A stretch of DNA of 64,000 bases from assembly GCA_030248225.1 (NCBI GenBank), contig JASANE010017561.1, positions 1 through 64,000 on the forward strand, written 5' to 3'. This stretch comes from Trileptium ribeirensis. Lineage: Eukaryota; Nematoda; Enoplea; Enoplida; Thoracostomopsidae. The notes beneath the pieces were generated by a model, which was not told the origin of the DNA, made no database searches, and was given only the letters and a program-made list of their open reading frames with translations. This document shows positions 30,898 to 41,410 of this stretch, one piece after another. Within the stretch, counting starts at the first letter, position 1, and each line of letters opens with the position of its first letter. The position numbers and the translations under genes are program-made.

Positions 30898-33800
30898 TCA
30901 ATGATCATTACACATACACTCCAATAACTTTAAAAACTCAATATCGCAATGTCCATATGCATATGATGATACGCCGTCACGCGTGATATACCGTTTGTCA
31001 TCGAATGCTGATAGACTAATTTTATTTAATGTCACTGTATTCAGTATGTGCTTGTTCGCTTGAATCATATTCATTTTGTGTCGCATCGTATCACTGTTTA
31101 GTAAAGTGTCCACATAGTTCTGATGTTTAATCTCTTTCTTGACTACCACCTTCTTTATCCCCTTTGCCCGTTTCTTCTCATTACCCCCACATTTGATGCT
31201 ATACATCTTTGATCGTAGTCCCACAAACTCTTCAATTGGTACCCCCGATGTTTCGTCTTTCATCTTACCCAAAACTTTCTTATTCACCGTCGAATGTAGT
31301 TGGTGTCCTTCTGGGTAGTCACTAGTGTCGAAAAATGATGAATTTGCTTCCATATCGTTGTAGATATCATCGGTGTTAACTTCATAGCATAGCGAGTCTG
31401 TGTCTGTAAAAAGAAGTCGACATCGGTTGCCATACAAAGTCTTCATGTAGCCGTAATGGAAATCATACATCAATGTTTTTGATAGGTCCAGAACGGTGAA
31501 GCCTATGTAAATTGGTTTACACAAGTTGACCGTCTTGCGGTGCATTTTGACTGCTACTAGATTCTCATTGAAAATAGATGACATTGAGTACCTGGGGTTT
31601 GCGACTAACTTTGTGTATTTTTTCTCATCGGTTACCAGATGTACATCGACATATCCCCTAACGTTCTCCATTGTCTTGCCAAACACTGCATTGTTTAAAA
31701 GTTTATATAAGTCTTTCTCAAAATCGCTTGTTGCTACCTTCCTCATCTCCGTGTTGAATGTGATGTATCGCTCCATCCACGCCCATTGAAAGAAGGAGAC
31801 GACCCGGTGCACCTTTGTGAGTTTCATGCCGAGACGTAAGTATTGTTGGAGATTTCGAATGTGAAGTTTGTAGTGCTGCTTGTCATTAAGATTGGGTACC
31901 AACTTTTCAACCGCTGCATTTGATACGTTGAGTGTTTGCTTAATGTCTACGCAATACGACGATAACATATTATCAGTGATTTTCATCCGCTCGGGTGCGA
32001 GAGGGTAGTCATTGTGAAGATCATGAAGCTCCTCGGGGTACTCCAAATCTACTTCCAAAACATAGCCAATGTCTCCATTCATATCCACCGTTGCCCAATC
32101 GATAACATCCATCTCCTCGCGTTGTAACCATTTGAAAGTATGACATGGTAATTTTTGTATCATCGTCCATCCGTAAAGATTGTTTGCATCGAGGTATATG
32201 ATGTAGTTATTTGGAAGTGAGGGGTCGTATCCAGCGACATAATGGTTGTTCGCCCTCGCGTATCTGTGAGAAATGACCGACACTCCACCACGAATGCCTT
32301 CTTCGAAGAACGCGTACATGTCTCCGTCATTGAGGAGATCCAATTTGACACCGGTAAGCCGTAAACATGCGCCCCATGCGAAACTAGGAAGGGTAACATA
32401 ATGCACCGGATCGAGTCGATATTTGTCGAGCGCAAATTTTCTAAAGTTCTCAAAAACATCACACAATAGCAACATGTCCGTTTTGAGGTAGATGTCGTGA
32501 TAATCGCCGAGATTTTTAATTTCCATTTCATCCCACACTGACAGCGCATGAGAGTAATCTTCGTAACTGATATATTCACCGCTTAGCGAGGAATAAAATT
32601 CGAATTGCGGGGGAAATTGTTGTTCTTTGAATCGATCGAAGTCGTCCATGTATTCGTAAGGGTAAATTCCTTTGCGCATCATTAGATCCACTTTGCCACT
32701 AAATGTCTTCTTCATTGCTACAAATGCTTCCATATTCTTCTTTTTGAGGTTGTCTGTAAGTGTTTGTAGAGAGGATGGTAGAAACTGGATTGTATCTATG
32801 AAACGAATTTTCCATCCAATCTCGTCTTCGCCCCCATCATCGTCATTGCCCAAAATAAAATCGATACCATCAGCGTCATCATCCCAGCACTCACCATCAT
32901 CCTCATCGTCATCCTCTGCTGCGTCTATAACGAATGGGTTGCATCTCGGTTTACTAGCACTGTGTTTCCTACCCTTCTTTGATTTGCGTTTGATACTGAA
33001 GGTCATGTAATCCTCCATTCCTTTTGCGATACATTCGATTTCAAGACCACTGTTTTTACATACTTCACCAAGCTGTTGCATGATGAGGTGACCATCGTAT
33101 CTTCGAAGGTTATGGAAAAGCACCGTAACATCTCGACTGAGACGATAACCAATGTTGCACTTGACATGCGCCGCACCGCGATATCGTCCACAAAAATGAC
33201 AGTGATCTTTTGCCTTGTCTTCCTTGTTCAACCATCCACTGCATAAGTAGCATTCAACCGCATTTCGATGGTTCATCCGATCATCCTCGGTCATAGTGAT
33301 TGACTTTTGATTGATCATATATCGATCTTGAAACGAGGTTGCCAAATCAATGATATTGTGTAAGAATTTCTTTACCACATCTTCACCGCGATAAATGATG
33401 GGGTCACCAAATTGCACTTTGTCGTCACAACAACCAAACGCTTCCACGAGTCCGTATCCGCATGGTGTGTGATGTTGATATTTGTTGGTATAGGAGGACG
33501 AGGATGATGGTAGACATGTATGTACTTTTTGGAGCACACACTCGAAGTCAGCGTAGATGACGTATGGTGATCGTGGCATACGGTGTAGATTGTTGAACTG
33601 AAGGGTTGAATTTGAAGGTGGAACTTGAACTCGTGAGGGTTGATCGTTCCTACACCGTTGCATGTGCTCGTCCCGTTGTTGTTTAGTGTAACATGGAATT
33701 AAGCATTTATCGCAAAAATATTTCTTATGTTGATAGTTCCTCTGATCAAACAACAAAGCGTCCAAATTGCGTATTAAGCAATAGTGATCTTGGTAAAATA

Positions 33801-34050
33801 GGAGGTGAACATATCGACAATGTTGGGTTTTCGATATAAATAGGGGATAGATTTCGCCATCTTCGAGTCCGTAGACATTCACAGCGATTTTATTCTGTCG
33901 CTCAAAACGTGGAATATCGAGAAGTCTGACGGGGTAATCAATGTTTGACATGTCGAGATCGTTGACATATGGTTCATAATTGTGACTCGTTCCGCATGCT
34001 GTTTTTTGTTCAACGGATGTAGTGCTGCTAACATCGACCATAAAAAACAT
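30898..34050 (-). CDS. Protein-primed-type family B DNA polymerase
   Basis: A 1050-residue intact protein. An N-terminal C2H2-like finger lies at 113-133. 3'-5' exonuclease motifs: YADFE at 166-170 (Exo I), HNLRRYDG at 313-320 (Exo II), YLKTD.LLL at 521-529 (Exo III). Between Exo I and II, a CYLC..HCHFCGRYRGAAH..C cluster at 267-298 looks like the zinc/HNH-type insert found in many Maverick polymerases. An acidic low-complexity stretch covers 378-410. Polymerase motifs: YLDANNLYG at 619-627 (A), KLLNNAVFGKTMEN at 783-796 (B), TDTDS at 882-886 (C). It replicates the element. The start overlaps the C2H2 gene by 172 nt in another frame; a later Met is possible. Confidence 0.94.
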   Translation of the reverse strand: MFFMVDVSSTTSVEQKTACGTSHNYEPYVNDLDMSNIDYPVRLLDIPRFERQNKIAVNVYGLEDGEIYPLFISKTQHCRYVHLLFYQDHYCLIRNLDALLFDQRNYQHKKYFCDKCLIPCYTKQQRDEHMQRCRNDQPSRVQVPPSNSTLQFNNLHRMPRSPYVIYADFECVLQKVHTCLPSSSSSYTNKYQHHTPCGYGLVEAFGCCDDKVQFGDPIIYRGEDVVKKFLHNIIDLATSFQDRYMINQKSITMTEDDRMNHRNAVECYLCSGWLNKEDKAKDHCHFCGRYRGAAHVKCNIGYRLSRDVTVLFHNLRRYDGHLIMQQLGEVCKNSGLEIECIAKGMEDYMTFSIKRKSKKGRKHSASKPRCNPFVIDAAEDDDEDDGECWDDDADGIDFILGNDDDGGEDEIGWKIRFIDTIQFLPSSLQTLTDNLKKKNMEAFVAMKKTFSGKVDLMMRKGIYPYEYMDDFDRFKEQQFPPQFEFYSSLSGEYISYEDYSHALSVWDEMEIKNLGDYHDIYLKTDMLLLCDVFENFRKFALDKYRLDPVHYVTLPSFAWGACLRLTGVKLDLLNDGDMYAFFEEGIRGGVSVISHRYARANNHYVAGYDPSLPNNYIIYLDANNLYGWTMIQKLPCHTFKWLQREEMDVIDWATVDMNGDIGYVLEVDLEYPEELHDLHNDYPLAPERMKITDNMLSSYCVDIKQTLNVSNAAVEKLVPNLNDKQHYKLHIRNLQQYLRLGMKLTKVHRVVSFFQWAWMERYITFNTEMRKVATSDFEKDLYKLLNNAVFGKTMENVRGYVDVHLVTDEKKYTKLVANPRYSMSSIFNENLVAVKMHRKTVNLCKPIYIGFTVLDLSKTLMYDFHYGYMKTLYGNRCRLLFTDTDSLCYEVNTDDIYNDMEANSSFFDTSDYPEGHQLHSTVNKKVLGKMKDETSGVPIEEFVGLRSKMYSIKCGGNEKKRAKGIKKVVVKKEIKHQNYVDTLLNSDTMRHKMNMIQANKHILNTVTLNKISLSAFDDKRYITRDGVSSYAYGHCDIEFLKLLECMCNDH

Positions 34051-34892
34051 TTATTGTCTGTGTTTTGAATGTTGAGAACTGTGTATTTCTTTCGAATTGA
34101 TGCTGGGAGTTCAATGTATGATGATGCTCGTAAGGGTTGGTAAACGCTGATGTGGAGATCTGCATGTTTGACGTCATCCAACACCCAACCAGACCCCTTT
34201 GCCTCAAATTGTCCTAGCGCTGTCGTTAGTTCGCTGAATACCATAGTAACTTCATCGCTGATGCACGAACCTGGTAAAATTATGCGCGTCTTGTTGTTGA
34301 AATGTGCTGTCATTGTTGAACTATCAAGCTTTCTGAATGAGCACTGAACGCTGATCTTTAGTTTGATACCACGGTGACTTCGCTGTTGAAGTAGTTTCTC
34401 CAACATTGATCTTAACTGATTGAGGAATACTGAAAGATCATTTACGACACCACTTGGTTGGATGTAGTAACTTCGAATGAATCCTTTGAGTGCTCTCATC
34501 CATTGAAGCAACTTGATTGAATCGTTCTGATCGACTGTTTTTGATGGTTGTTTGCACCCATTGATTTCGTTTGCCATTTTCTTTATTTCATCGAGTACTT
34601 CTTCATCGACGCGTCGCGTCTTTACCGGTGATTCTGCTTGCACCACTTGATCTGACGCCCGTTTTCGTGATTGCACTTGTCGCTGCATTGTTGAAGTTGT
34701 GTAGCTTGCTGAATCCATCGTCGTGAGCCCATGATACTTTGCCATGTGACGTTTGAGGTTGTCCCGTCTCGTGAAAGTTGCGTCGCAATAATAACATTTT
34801 AAATTAATCTGATTATGTAGTGTCTTTTTATGAAGTGCCATATGATCGCGTCGTGTGAAATTTTGACTGCATATATTACATACGAATGCCAT
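33879..34892 (-). CDS. C2H2 zinc-finger protein of the Maverick-like element
   Basis: A 337-residue protein. Two tandem C2H2 fingers lie at about residues 5-26 and 33-55 (C-X2-C...H-X4-H types). A KR-rich linker with RKRA follows, then about 220 residues without a known domain. The 3' end overlaps the start of PolB. The finger style resembles the single fingers at the N-termini of the ATPase and in PolB, so the element may use related fingers as common DNA or partner-binding modules. It could regulate transcription or mark the origin end. It is the first gene of the cassette, with a motif variant directly upstream. Confidence 0.8.
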   Translation of the reverse strand: MAFVCNICSQNFTRRDHMALHKKTLHNQINLKCYYCDATFTRRDNLKRHMAKYHGLTTMDSASYTTSTMQRQVQSRKRASDQVVQAESPVKTRRVDEEVLDEIKKMANEINGCKQPSKTVDQNDSIKLLQWMRALKGFIRSYYIQPSGVVNDLSVFLNQLRSMLEKLLQQRSHRGIKLKISVQCSFRKLDSSTMTAHFNNKTRIILPGSCISDEVTMVFSELTTALGQFEAKGSGWVLDDVKHADLHISVYQPLRASSYIELPASIRKKYTVLNIQNTDNKCFLWSMLAALHPLNKKQHAERVTIMNHMSTISTCQTLITPSDFSIFHVLSDRIKSL

Positions 34893-34896
34893 TGTT

Positions 34897-34906
34897 TCTT
34901 TTAAGA
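34897..34906 (-). promoter_or_regulatory. Shared boundary motif variant TCTTAAAAGA (before C2H2 gene)
   Basis: A 10-mer variant only 4 nt before the C2H2 gene's first Met. The closer spacing differs from the 25-28 nt of other copies; the true start may be a later Met. Confidence 0.35.
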
Positions 34907-36539
34907 GATTATAGTTTATTAATACTGGGTTAAAATACTGAAATAAGAGAGCTCAATAAATATAGACAACCGTTCTGAACCGACGCAAAAGATAGAATGC
35001 CTGGATACCACACATACACGGCTTTATATACTATGTAGCAAAACCACGCGCTGGTAGGGAACAATGAATTGTAGCCTTCACTTGGGAGGGGGAAATTTCA
35101 TTTCATTGCAAGCGGCTAGAAGTTGGTATAGTTCCAACAAATTGTGCGTCATCATTTTGGAGCGTTACTATCGTTAGATTTCCATAAAGGGGAGGTTGTG
35201 CGGAAATGCCTTAACTTAGAGAGTTATTTTAATACGCATTACCGTTGGGTAGCTATATAATCATTTTAGCTGTGCCACAACATTATATTCGGATTCTCCA
35301 TTACCGAAAACGTATATTTACATACATTTAGGAGAGCCTGCCTTTGCGTGACTATATATAGAGAAGCAATTCCACCATATATTTTGTGCACGCTATTACG
35401 TTAGAGTAGCCATGTAATTATTTTAAAGGGTTTGTGATAACAAATTCGTATTCCAGATACTAGAGTCCTGTATACCACGGTGAAGGTCCCATAGTTCCAT
35501 AAGTATTAAATTATGACAGCTATTTAATCATATTAGAGGGTTGATGATATTAATTTTTGATTTCCCATGACAGAAACCGTATACATTAAAAAATTAATGA
35601 GTAATTGCTAACACTTTGAGGGCTATTTTAATAATATTTTACTTTCCTTAATGTCATGAATTTGGATTACTCTATATTCACAGAGATGGTGTTTCAAATG
35701 TCAAGGTTGTAGAAACACACTTCAAATTCACTGCAACTAAGTATTGTTCTACAAAGTCAAAGGAACTGATTAAAGAAACACTCAAGTTCCGTGAAATGAT
35801 GCAACAGTTCGCTTAGCCTAAAATGTAGCAGCGATTAAGCTGAATTAAAATTAGTACACAAATTATTTAATGAAGTACAATCCAGCAGGGGTGACTACTG
35901 ACCCCCGGCCACAGTTTGCAATTCGACTTTACCATATCCTACACCAAGAAACCGAGATATAAACAATTAAGCAATCACAACAGACATTAAGTGTAAATAA
36001 TTGAATAATATGTACGACAGCCATTTATATATCGTGGTATCTTGCACAAGATTACGATTACGAAACCAATTATGACGCCATCCTCACCCATCCCATATAT
36101 GTAGAATATAACTCGTTCAATAACATATATTTCCAAACAAACAAACAGATGTGATATTATACGCGATGAATGCATAAACAACTCACATTGGTTATGTGTC
36201 AGAACGCAAAACAATAAACGACGTGCTACGTATGAGATCTGTATTATTATTAGCCGAGGATGGTGTTTCTACACATATTGTTGCCTTAAATAAATATAGA
36301 TAGTTATGGCGTCATTGCCTCTATGTTCTCATATGTTTTTATTATAAATATACTCGGCATCAATTATAATAAGCAAATAAAATAATTGAATCGATGTAAT
36401 AATATGTACAAATGTGTCTATAATATAATATTTTGATTTTGTTTAATATATACAACATATACTCACGTAAATAAAATATATGATTCATCGATTACGAAAT
36501 AACCCCAACCTCCTCCGGGAGGGGGGGGCCAAAGCTCTA
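34907..36539. repeat. AT-rich non-coding region with diverged repeats at 35250-35640
   Basis: Three related blocks with agctatttaatcattttag-like openings followed by an attc/accgaaa..gtata segment lie near 35250, 35410 and 35519. The rest shows no gene. The PolB cassette's outer terminus should lie here, but no inverted repeat to the 26 kb side was seen. Confidence 0.35.
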
Positions 36540-38235
36540 TTTTTCATCTACTATTCAGTTTCAAGCATTACTAATTCATTTCTCCTTTACCTAGTCAGTT
36601 AAATCAGAATAAGTGGAGAGATGAGTGGATGAATCTTGAACTTATTATGGTTGACTTTCAATCATTACGGGTTCATTTCTGCTTTACCTAGTTGGTTTGT
36701 TCGATCACTTATTATGATTGACTTTCAAGCATTACGGGTTCATTTTTGCTTTACCTAGTTGGTTTGTTCGATAACTTATTATGATTCAGTTTCATGCATT
36801 ACTGATTCATTTCCGCTTTACCTATTCAGTTAAATCATAATAAGTGGAGAATTGAGTTGATGAATATTGAACTTATTATGATTGAGTTTCAAGCATTACG
36901 GTACATTTCTGCTTTACCTAGTCGGTTGGTTCGTCCACTTATCATGATTCACTTTAAAGCATTATGGGTTCATTTCTGCTTTACCTAGTTGGTTTGTTCG
37001 ATAACTTATTATGATTCAGTTTCAAGCATTACTGATTCATTTCTGCTTTACCTATTCAGATAAATCATACTAAGTAGAGCAATGAGTGGATGAATCTTGA
37101 ACTTACTATGATTGAGTTTCAAGCATTACGGTAGATTTCTGCTTTACCTAGTCGGTTCGTTCGTCCACTTATCATGATTGACTTTCAAACATGACGTGTT
37201 CATTTCTGCTTTACCTAGTTGGTTTGTTCGATCGCTTATTATGACTGAGTGGCAAGTGTTACGGGTTTATTTCTGCTTTACCTAGAAGGTTGGTTCTTCC
37301 ACTTATTATGTTTCAGCTTCAAGCATTACTGGTGCATTTACACTTTACGGTTGGGTCGTCCACTTATAATGATTGACTTTCAAGCATTACGGGTTCATTT
37401 CTGTTTTACCTAGTTGGTTTGTTTCGTCAGCTTCTTATGATTGAGATTAAAGCATTACGGTGTATTTCTAGTTTACTTAGTCAGTTTGTTCGATCACTTA
37501 TTACGGTTGAGTTCAAGCATTACGGGTTCATTTCTGCTTTACCTAGTCAGTTTGTCGAAACTTATTATGACTTAGCTTCCTTCAATCATTAAGGGTTCGT
37601 TTCTGCCTTACTTAGTCGGTTGGCTCGTCCACATATTTTGATTGCGTTTTAAGCACTGCAGGTTCACTTGTGTTTTCCCTAGTTGGTTGGTTCGTCCAGT
37701 TTTCATAATTGGATTTCAAGTATTACGGGTTCATTTCTGCTTTGCTTAGTTGGCTTGTTCGATCACTTATTATGATTAAGTTTCAAGCATTATGAGTTAG
37801 TTTCTGCTTTACGTAGTTGGTTGGCTTTTCCACGTATTTTGATTGAGTTACAAGCTATGCCGGTTCATTTCGGCTTTCCCTAGTTGGCTGGTTCATCCAC
37901 ATATTAATTATGATTGAGTTTCAAGCATTACGGGTTCATTTGTGCTTTACCAAGTGCGTTGATTCGTTCACTTATTGTGATTGACTTTCAAGCATTACTA
38001 TCGATTCATGTATGGCCTACCTAGTCGGTAGGTTTAAGTCCATTTGCTATGATTCAGTTTCAACCATTACGGGTTCATTTCTGCATTACCGAGTCGGTTG
38101 GTTCGCCCACTTATTACGGTTTAGTTTCAAAATTAAGGGTTCATTTCTGCTTAACAAATCGGTTGGTTCATCCACTTATTATGATTGAGTTTCGAACATT
38201 AGTGTTTCATGTCTGCTTATCTAGTCTGTACAGCA
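36540..38235. repeat. Satellite array, about 66-bp monomers
   Basis: About 25 diverged copies of a unit with ttatgattgagtttcaagc, attacgggttcatttctgc and tttacctagttggttggttc in order. Copies vary by point changes and small indels. No real ORF. Adjacent copies are not identical, so the array is old or homogenises poorly. Confidence 0.88.
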
Positions 38236-38454
38236 GACAGTGACCGATTTTGAGCATTGTCCTTTTCAAGGTTTGACTTCTTAACTTTAAACATACTATC
38301 GCAATTTTACCTAAATCTACCAAACTGTTGTCTTCCCTACCTATTCTAAAAACCTATATATAAAAGTGATCCCAACATCTCCTAAACTCGCTGTCATAAT
38401 AAATAGAAGGTTTCTTGGGGACGTGAAAGACTACTCAGTGAATACATAGGCGTA

Positions 38455-38690
38455 GAGGTTGACATTCACTTGAGGTCCTAAATTAATGATATCACAAAAC
38501 ATAAGCGTGCTGATGCATCAGTATTAACCAGGCGAAACATCCTGGTAAAGCCCGACTGCGGCCTGATATGCTATGACCTGTTGTGATAGCATAACGCTCC
38601 TCTGTTTGGGTTTAAGGAACCCGGGAAGGGTACAGCCTTAAGAGGATGAAGATGCAGCTGGCTAACCTGACTTGGTTAGCGGGTTGGTTC
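38455..38690 (+). repeat. Diverged relative of the inverted-arm end block
   Basis: Shares word order with 21930-22190: gaggt, then aagcccgactgcggcctgatatgct against aagcgcgcctgcggcctgctaagct, then a gggtt..aagg stretch and atgcagctg. It may be a third, older copy of the arm terminus. It contains an accagg/cctggt hairpin. Confidence 0.45.
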
Positions 38691-38755
38691 TTTTGTTTTC
38701 TTTCCTATTTTGGTAGAAGTCAATATTTTAACCTCGCTAGTAATGTTGGTCACCG

Positions 38756-39065
38756 AACGGAATTTTTGCTGGCCGGCCAGCCCGAAAATTTTTAGGCAGG
38801 GTACCGGCCGGCCTTTTGGTCAGTCGGCCGGTCAACCGATCGGCTGCTAGACCGTCCGGGCGGTTGACCGGTCGGCTGGTTGACAGACCAGCCAATGAAC
38901 AGGTGGGTAGAACGGAATTTTTGCCGGCCGGCAAGCCAGAAAATTTTTAGGCAGGGTACCGGCCGGCCTTTTGGTCAGTCGGCCGTTCTACCGGTCGGCC
39001 GCTTGACCGTCCGGTCGGTTGACCGGTCGGCTGGTTGACAGACCAGCCAGTGAACAGGCCGGCAA
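38756..39065. repeat. GC-rich tandem duplication, two copies of about 155 bp
   Basis: Copies begin at 38756 and 38911 with aacggaatttttg. They are dense in ccggccgg and ggtcggttgaccgg-type palindromes, which could form strong hairpins. The minus-strand ORFs here are by-products. GC content is far above the flanks. Confidence 0.9.
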
Positions 39066-40291
39066 ACTGCTGCCCATCATCACTGCCAAAGTTCATTTTA
39101 AGGTTTGAGCAGGCCGCATGAATATAAAACAATGCGATATTTCCTTGCGATAAATTTGTTAAAAAAGAATTATCTAGAAAACTCAATCAGATATCAGATA
39201 AAAAAGCTTAAAATTTTACAAGCATTGCTCAGCTTACACAAAACAATCATTAAAAATAAAATATTGGAATATATTGCCCAAAAGTTTCAACAGTTGATAC
39301 CATTTATCTGATTGATGGATCCGTCAGTTTGAAATTAGAACCCATGCTGCACTTCAGCACTGAACGTTCATATCCATTGTCGACAATATTTACAAATGGT
39401 ATATAATGTTTATAAATGCAAGCGCCCAAGTCTGACCACATTCCTAAACCGTCAAACCGTATTTTGTCTATTTCTAAAACATGTAGCGTCACTACAATGA
39501 TACACTACACTACAGATTAATTTCAAAAATGTATTTTAACTTAAGATTGCTCTATAATAAAACATCCAATCTGATAAATGGCATAAAATTACACATTCAC
39601 ACGAATGTAAAACTGTTAGGACTATGATATGGGTGGGTACCAGTAAAAGTTATTTAAATGCACAAGGCATATCAACCGAAATTCGATTGAGTACTATTAC
39701 AGAGCTGAATCTGCATACAGGCAACACTAATCTTAACCTTTGCCAAAAGTCATGCAACTTCATAGTAATCATCATACTAATTTCTGTTATACTATAACTA
39801 CTTCAGAAACCCAGTGAATTCGACGAACACAAACGGGCCTTTCAGTAGTAAACTGAAGCGGAAACTAAGTTTCGTTATACCATAACGTGTAAGGCTTGCC
39901 TGCAGGAAAATACAAACTAAGGGATATCAACATTAGACTCATATATCGTCTGTGTCCTTCCACAATTCATTGAGAAAGGGATGTGGAGCTGTAGAATTGG
40001 CTTGGTGTTGGATCCTTAAGGGGCAACCTCCTACGCCCCTATCAACATTACTGATATAAACCATATGCGCAGCTCGGTATAGATGCAAGAGCTTGAAATC
40101 TTTTGTGGAACCCTTAATTTAAAACTGTTGTTATAAAAATTAGAAATAAAAACCACTCATCGATATGTAACCGGAATGAAATCACGTTTTTGCTATTTTC
40201 TGTTCTCTTTCACAAATTAGTTTACACAAACTGCGCAACTATAAAATTCCGAGGCACCGATGCCATAGCTGTCGAACGTTTCTCGGCTTTT
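39066..40291. other. AT-rich non-coding region
   Basis: No supported gene, repeat or RNA was seen. Short ORFs (39105-39311, 39304-39492) have no features of real proteins. Confidence 0.4.
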
Positions 40292-40806
40292 ATGAGGCGT
40301 TCACGTTATAATGTCCCCGCTGTTTGGAACTTTTGTCCCCCTGTAGTCGCGAACCTACCGTATAGACAGCCAGGGTGACACACATACTGTAAATCAATTG
40401 CCTAGGGTGTACGACACACCCCAAGCTACTACATTTTTCTTGGCAGTGTCGTACACACCCTTAGCTACCAATTTGGCGCGAATGAAAAATAACGGACACC
40501 GTCATTAGCTAATGCGGTTTGTTAGTCAACTGTCCTGTGTAGTTTTTTCTAAATTCTTGATATTTGTATCTAGCTCATATGAACATTGCTCAAATAATTC
40601 CGAACGCTGTCGATAAAACTGTCAGAAGACATGGTGTTTTTGACATTGTCGAGAAGTGGTAATACGCGTAACTAGCTACCTTTGAAGAAATTTATTAAAA
40701 ACATTGGGGTGTCTACGACACCCTGTTGTCAACAGTGTTTCTGAGGTCTTCAATGTGGTGTACATAGATTCCAAAAGCTGAAAACATTATCACGTGAACG
40801 ACGCAT
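40292..40806. mobile_element. hAT-like MITE related to the copy in the integrase
   Basis: Ends tgaggcgttcacgttataatg and, inverted, taatgcgtcgttcacgtgataatg match each other and the 10254 element's ends. Inside are the same kinds of hairpin (ggtgtcNNNgacacc variants near 40404, 40450, 40710). 515 bp, no ORF. No clear target-site duplication. Confidence 0.7.
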
Positions 40807-40946
40807 TAGATAGAGTGATAGGTGGTCTACGGTGGTAGGACAAAGGGTAAAAAATTGAAATTTAGGAACTCAAAATTTATCCAATTGTGCCTTAAAATTT
40901 TACTAGTTTTTGCCAATTTACAAGACCTTGCACCAATGTTCATATT

Positions 40947-41360
40947 AATGCGTCGTTCACGTTTATTTGTGTGCAACAACTGCACACCATAGCCAGTATG
41001 GTTACAACAGTTGCACGCACCTGGACTCGAGTGCAATGGAAATATCAGATGCACCCTTCGTGCAATGGTTATACCTTAGCTCTCAAGAGTGCAAAAACAT
41101 AATCATTGCACGTTAATGTGCATTTGCAATCTCCATTGCAATGATGTCGTGCATTTTACGATGCTGTTGCATTCGTGCGGGCAATAAAACCAGCGGGTGT
41201 ATTTCAGCGGGCAATAGTTATCATTATTGCTCGGGTAATGATTGTTACAATTACACGCTGTAGTGCAATGGTTTGCACTACTGCAAGTGCTAGTGCAATG
41301 GTTTTACAAATGCACTCCTTTGTGCATTGGTTTACGTATAAGCGCAAGCAGCGTCATTTG
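40947..41360. repeat. TGCA-rich block, possible third MITE
   Basis: Begins with aatgcgtcgttcacgttta, very like the MITE terminus, and is packed with gtgcaa/ttgcac words (for example gtgcaatggtt, ttgcacgttaatgtgcat) that can pair. A right end near taagcgcaagcagcgtcatt is only a weak match. Confidence 0.4.
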
Positions 41361-41410
41361 TTGACGTATATGAATGCAAATGGATTTGTTTATACCATTG
41401 TTTGCTTATA

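Larger units (their letters stand above)
26693..34906 (-). mobile_element. Maverick/Polinton-like element cassette with TBP-like and NADAR genes
   Basis: All genes run on the minus strand with small gaps or overlaps, in order: C2H2 protein, PolB, chromodomain integrase, zinc-finger ATPase, two small proteins, NADAR protein, TBP-like protein. PolB, retroviral-type integrase and packaging-type ATPase together define the Maverick/Polinton/adintovirus group. All ORFs are intact, which suggests recent activity or selection. Major and minor capsid genes and the adenain-type protease were not found within the cassette or within 2 kb of it. Terminal inverted repeats were not identified by eye. Confidence 0.85.

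Noticed and set aside
31526..33010. ORFs on the + strand inside PolB
   Set aside because: Shadows of the PolB gene with no motifs of their own.
34907..38235. Capsid or protease genes of the Maverick-like element beyond the C2H2 gene
   Set aside because: No ORF above 75 aa; the region is diverged repeats and satellite.
38505..38560. Possible hammerhead ribozyme (ctgatg ... cgaaac)
   Set aside because: The conserved A after CUGAUG is missing and cgaaac sits in the loop of an accagg/cctggt hairpin, not at the required junction.
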